NCBI GenBank assembly: GCA_020720965.1
Contig: DYNS01000210.1
Span: 1-5,577 of the forward strand
Reading direction: 5' to 3'
Origin: Anaerolinea sp.
Lineage (GTDB): Bacteria > Chloroflexota > Anaerolineae > Anaerolineales > Villigracilaceae
DNA length: 5,577 nt
A program made the translations under genes and the position numbers. Of this stretch, positions 5,317 through 5,577 are shown in pieces. Positions within the stretch are counted from its first letter, which is position 1. Every line of letters starts with the position of its first letter. Under the pieces are notes generated by a model that worked only from the letters and a program-made list of their open reading frames with translations, was not told the origin of the DNA and searched no databases.

Positions 5317-5577
5317 CTATTTGCCGAATTTTTCGGTGAGAATGTCTTTGAGGGTGGGCAAACCTATTTCTTGCAGTTCGTAACGCACACGCTGATGGGG
5401 TTTGTCGATTTTGATGACGCGGGTCAGGTCAATCGGCGTGCCGATGATGACCATGTCCACTTCGGCGGCGGCGATGGTGGCTTCCAGGTCTTTCATTTGG
5501 GCTTCGCCGTAGCCCATGGCGGGCAGGATGGGTCCGGTTTTGGGGGATTTGGCGTAGGTGGCGGCGATGGATTTGAC
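5317..5577 (-). CDS. Cyclic 2,3-diphosphoglycerate synthetase-like protein, C-terminal part (cut by window edge)
   Basis: Only the last 86 codons are visible; the frame is open to the right edge, and the ATG at 5517 is internal (MGYGE motif), not a start. The visible part reads through a K-S-P-K-T-G-P-ILPAMGYGEAQ segment (about visible residues 11-27), then VDMVIIGTPIDLTRVIKI and KPHQRVRYELQEIG, and ends in LKDILTEKFGK. This pattern matches the C-terminal region of the cyclic 2,3-diphosphoglycerate synthetase family, known from thermophilic methanogens and also found as uncharacterised 'GTPase' proteins in bacteria. The archaeal enzyme makes cyclic DPG from 2,3-diphosphoglycerate with ATP. 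The nucleotide-binding loop would be outside the window, so activity cannot be judged. The stop is TAG at 5317; bioY follows after 101 nt on the same strand. Confidence 0.78.
   Translation of the reverse strand, partial: VKSIAATYAKSPKTGPILPAMGYGEAQMKDLEATIAAAEVDMVIIGTPIDLTRVIKIDKPHQRVRYELQEIGLPTLKDILTEKFGK

Noticed and set aside
5317..5517. Complete 66-codon small gene starting at ATG 5517
   Set aside because: The frame stays open to the window edge, and the residues upstream of that ATG (GPILPA) continue the family motif, so this is the end of a longer gene.

Overview
The window looks like a compact stretch of bacterial chromosome with moderately high GC and ordinary housekeeping or metabolic content. 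The gene set is a membrane-anchored PIN-TRAM protein, an ACT-fused malic enzyme, a BioY biotin transporter and a cyclic-2,3-diphosphoglycerate-synthetase-like protein. Together with the wording of conserved motifs (for example the SLTDHCNLRC start of MoaA), it is most reminiscent of Chloroflexota, probably Anaerolineae. That assignment rests on protein flavour only and is an inference. I see no insertion sequences, tRNA/rRNA genes, CRISPR arrays or phage genes.

Layout. Positions 1-265 are non-coding and hold several hairpins, including a good minus-strand terminator (115-140). A minus-strand gene (266-1339) encodes a four-helix membrane protein with a cytoplasmic PIN nuclease domain and a TRAM domain. 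The 181-nt gap at 1340-1520 is a divergent control region. On the minus strand it carries a near-consensus sigma-70 promoter (TTGACG, 17 nt, TATGAT). On the plus strand it carries a TATAAT box with no good -35 element, preceded by three 8-mers at an exact 11-bp period, an arrangement resembling Pho-box-type response-regulator sites.

That plus-strand promoter appears to drive a tight three-gene unit: moaA (1521-2495), a HAD-superfamily phosphatase (2496-3236, TTG start directly abutting the moaA stop codon) and an NAD-type malic enzyme with an N-terminal ACT domain (3215-4564, overlapping the HAD gene by 22 nt). A strong intrinsic terminator at 4582-4622 ends the unit.

The right side is on the minus strand: the C-terminal 86 codons of a cyclic-2,3-diphosphoglycerate-synthetase-like protein (entering from the right edge, stop at 5317), a gap of 101 nt, then bioY (4643-5215). 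There is no obvious terminator between them, so cotranscription is possible.

Nothing here is clearly a new biological system. The points most worth a second look are the phased repeat upstream of moaA, the grouping of moaA with a phosphatase and an ACT-malic enzyme without other molybdenum-cofactor genes, and the cDPG-synthetase-like protein in an apparently bacterial context.
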